A stretch of 64,000 nucleotides of DNA from Thioalkalivibrio sp. ALE14 (lineage in GTDB: Bacteria > Pseudomonadota > Gammaproteobacteria > Ectothiorhodospirales > Ectothiorhodospiraceae), in assembly GCF_000376845.1 (NCBI RefSeq), contig NZ_AQXY01000027.1:1-64000 (forward strand), written 5' to 3'. The stretch's first letter is position 1. Every line of letters starts with the position of its first letter. The notes under the pieces are model-generated. The model ran no database searches and had not been told where the DNA came from. It saw only the letters and a program-made list of their open reading frames with translations. This document shows, piece by piece, positions 63,881-64,000 of the stretch. The position numbers and the translations under genes were made by a program.

Positions 63881-63896
63881 GAGCGAGACAGACGCC

Positions 63897-64000
63897 ATGA
63901 GCCCCGAATCCCACTCCCAGACTTCTTCGCACGCAAACGTCGATAGCGCCGAGATCCACAAGTTCACGCACCGGGCGCACGAGTGGTGGGATCGCAGCGG
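63897..64000 (+). CDS. ubiG: Ubiquinone biosynthesis O-methyltransferase UbiG, N-terminal part
   Basis: The 34 visible residues include NVDSAEIHKFTHRAHEWWD, which matches the conserved N-terminal helix of UbiG (typically NVD..EI.KF...A..WWD). UbiG carries out both O-methylations of ubiquinone synthesis using SAM; the upstream deaminase gene would help remove the SAM by-products. The rest lies outside the window. Confidence 0.85.
   Translation, partial: MSPESHSQTSSHANVDSAEIHKFTHRAHEWWDRS

Overview
This 64 kb window reads as a piece of a high-GC gammaproteobacterial chromosome. The order rpsB-tsf-pyrH-frr-uppS-cdsA-dxr-rseP-bamA-skp-lpxD-fabZ-lpxA ... rnhB-dnaE-accA-tilS and pyrG-kdsA-eno-ftsB-ispD-ispF is the classic gammaproteobacterial arrangement. 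Several details (gnnA/gnnB-type genes beside the lpx genes, a late-cobalamin operon with bluB, a SiaABCD-type c-di-GMP module) fit a member of the Chromatiales/Ectothiorhodospiraceae such as a Thioalkalivibrio-like organism. That placement is an inference; no rRNA gene is present to confirm it. No tRNA, rRNA or CRISPR array was recognised.

Layout. 1-2.4 kb: start of a flagellin gene and, upstream of it, a DUF115/Maf-type flagellin-modification protein. 2.4-3.4 kb: a Yip1-type membrane protein and an orphan ribbon-helix-helix protein. 3.4-11.3 kb (minus): cobalamin late-assembly operon bluB-cbiB-cobD-cobQ-cobU-cobT-cobC-cobS, its genes linked by 4-14 nt overlaps except at two repeat-filled gaps, behind a clear cobalamin riboswitch. 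11.4-14.5 kb (plus): divergent btuFCD uptake genes plus a small unknown protein. 14.6-17.7 kb: pirin, glycerol kinase, a VOC-family protein. 17.7-23.5 kb (minus): ispF, ispD, ftsB, eno, kdsA, pyrG. 23.6-27.9 kb (minus): a periplasmic binding protein followed by siaB, siaC, siaD and siaA homologues. 27.9-34.3 kb (minus): tilS, accA, dnaE, rnhB. 34.4-37.8 kb (plus): gnnA, gnnB, lpxB. 38.2-51.1 kb (minus): lpxA back to rpsB, the envelope and translation block. 51.4-54.9 kb (plus): map, glnD. 54.9-56.7 kb (minus): a MotA/MotB-like pair resembling ZorA/ZorB. 57-64 kb (plus): PhnD-like binding protein, a PAS-PAS-GGDEF-EAL protein, wrbA, doxX, an mtaD-type deaminase, and the start of ubiG.

Most notable points. 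(1) A palindromic, MITE-like element of about 270-315 bp occurs twice in opposite orientations, with a third 56 bp end fragment. Each full copy sits exactly at the stop codon of an operon gene (lpxD, and mtaD just before ubiG) and supplies part of that stop codon. (2) gnnA-gnnB-lpxB is inverted in place within an otherwise co-oriented lpx/rnhB/dnaE block, and the downstream junction carries a large nested inverted repeat. The gnn genes predict lipid A built on 2,3-diamino-2,3-dideoxyglucose, and LpxA has Met at the hydrocarbon-ruler position, predicting short (about C10) acyl chains. (3) The Sia c-di-GMP switch is fused operonically to a solute-binding protein. (4) A ZorAB-like motor pair stands without the other Zorya genes. 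(5) A 101 bp tandem duplication covers the start codon of cobS.
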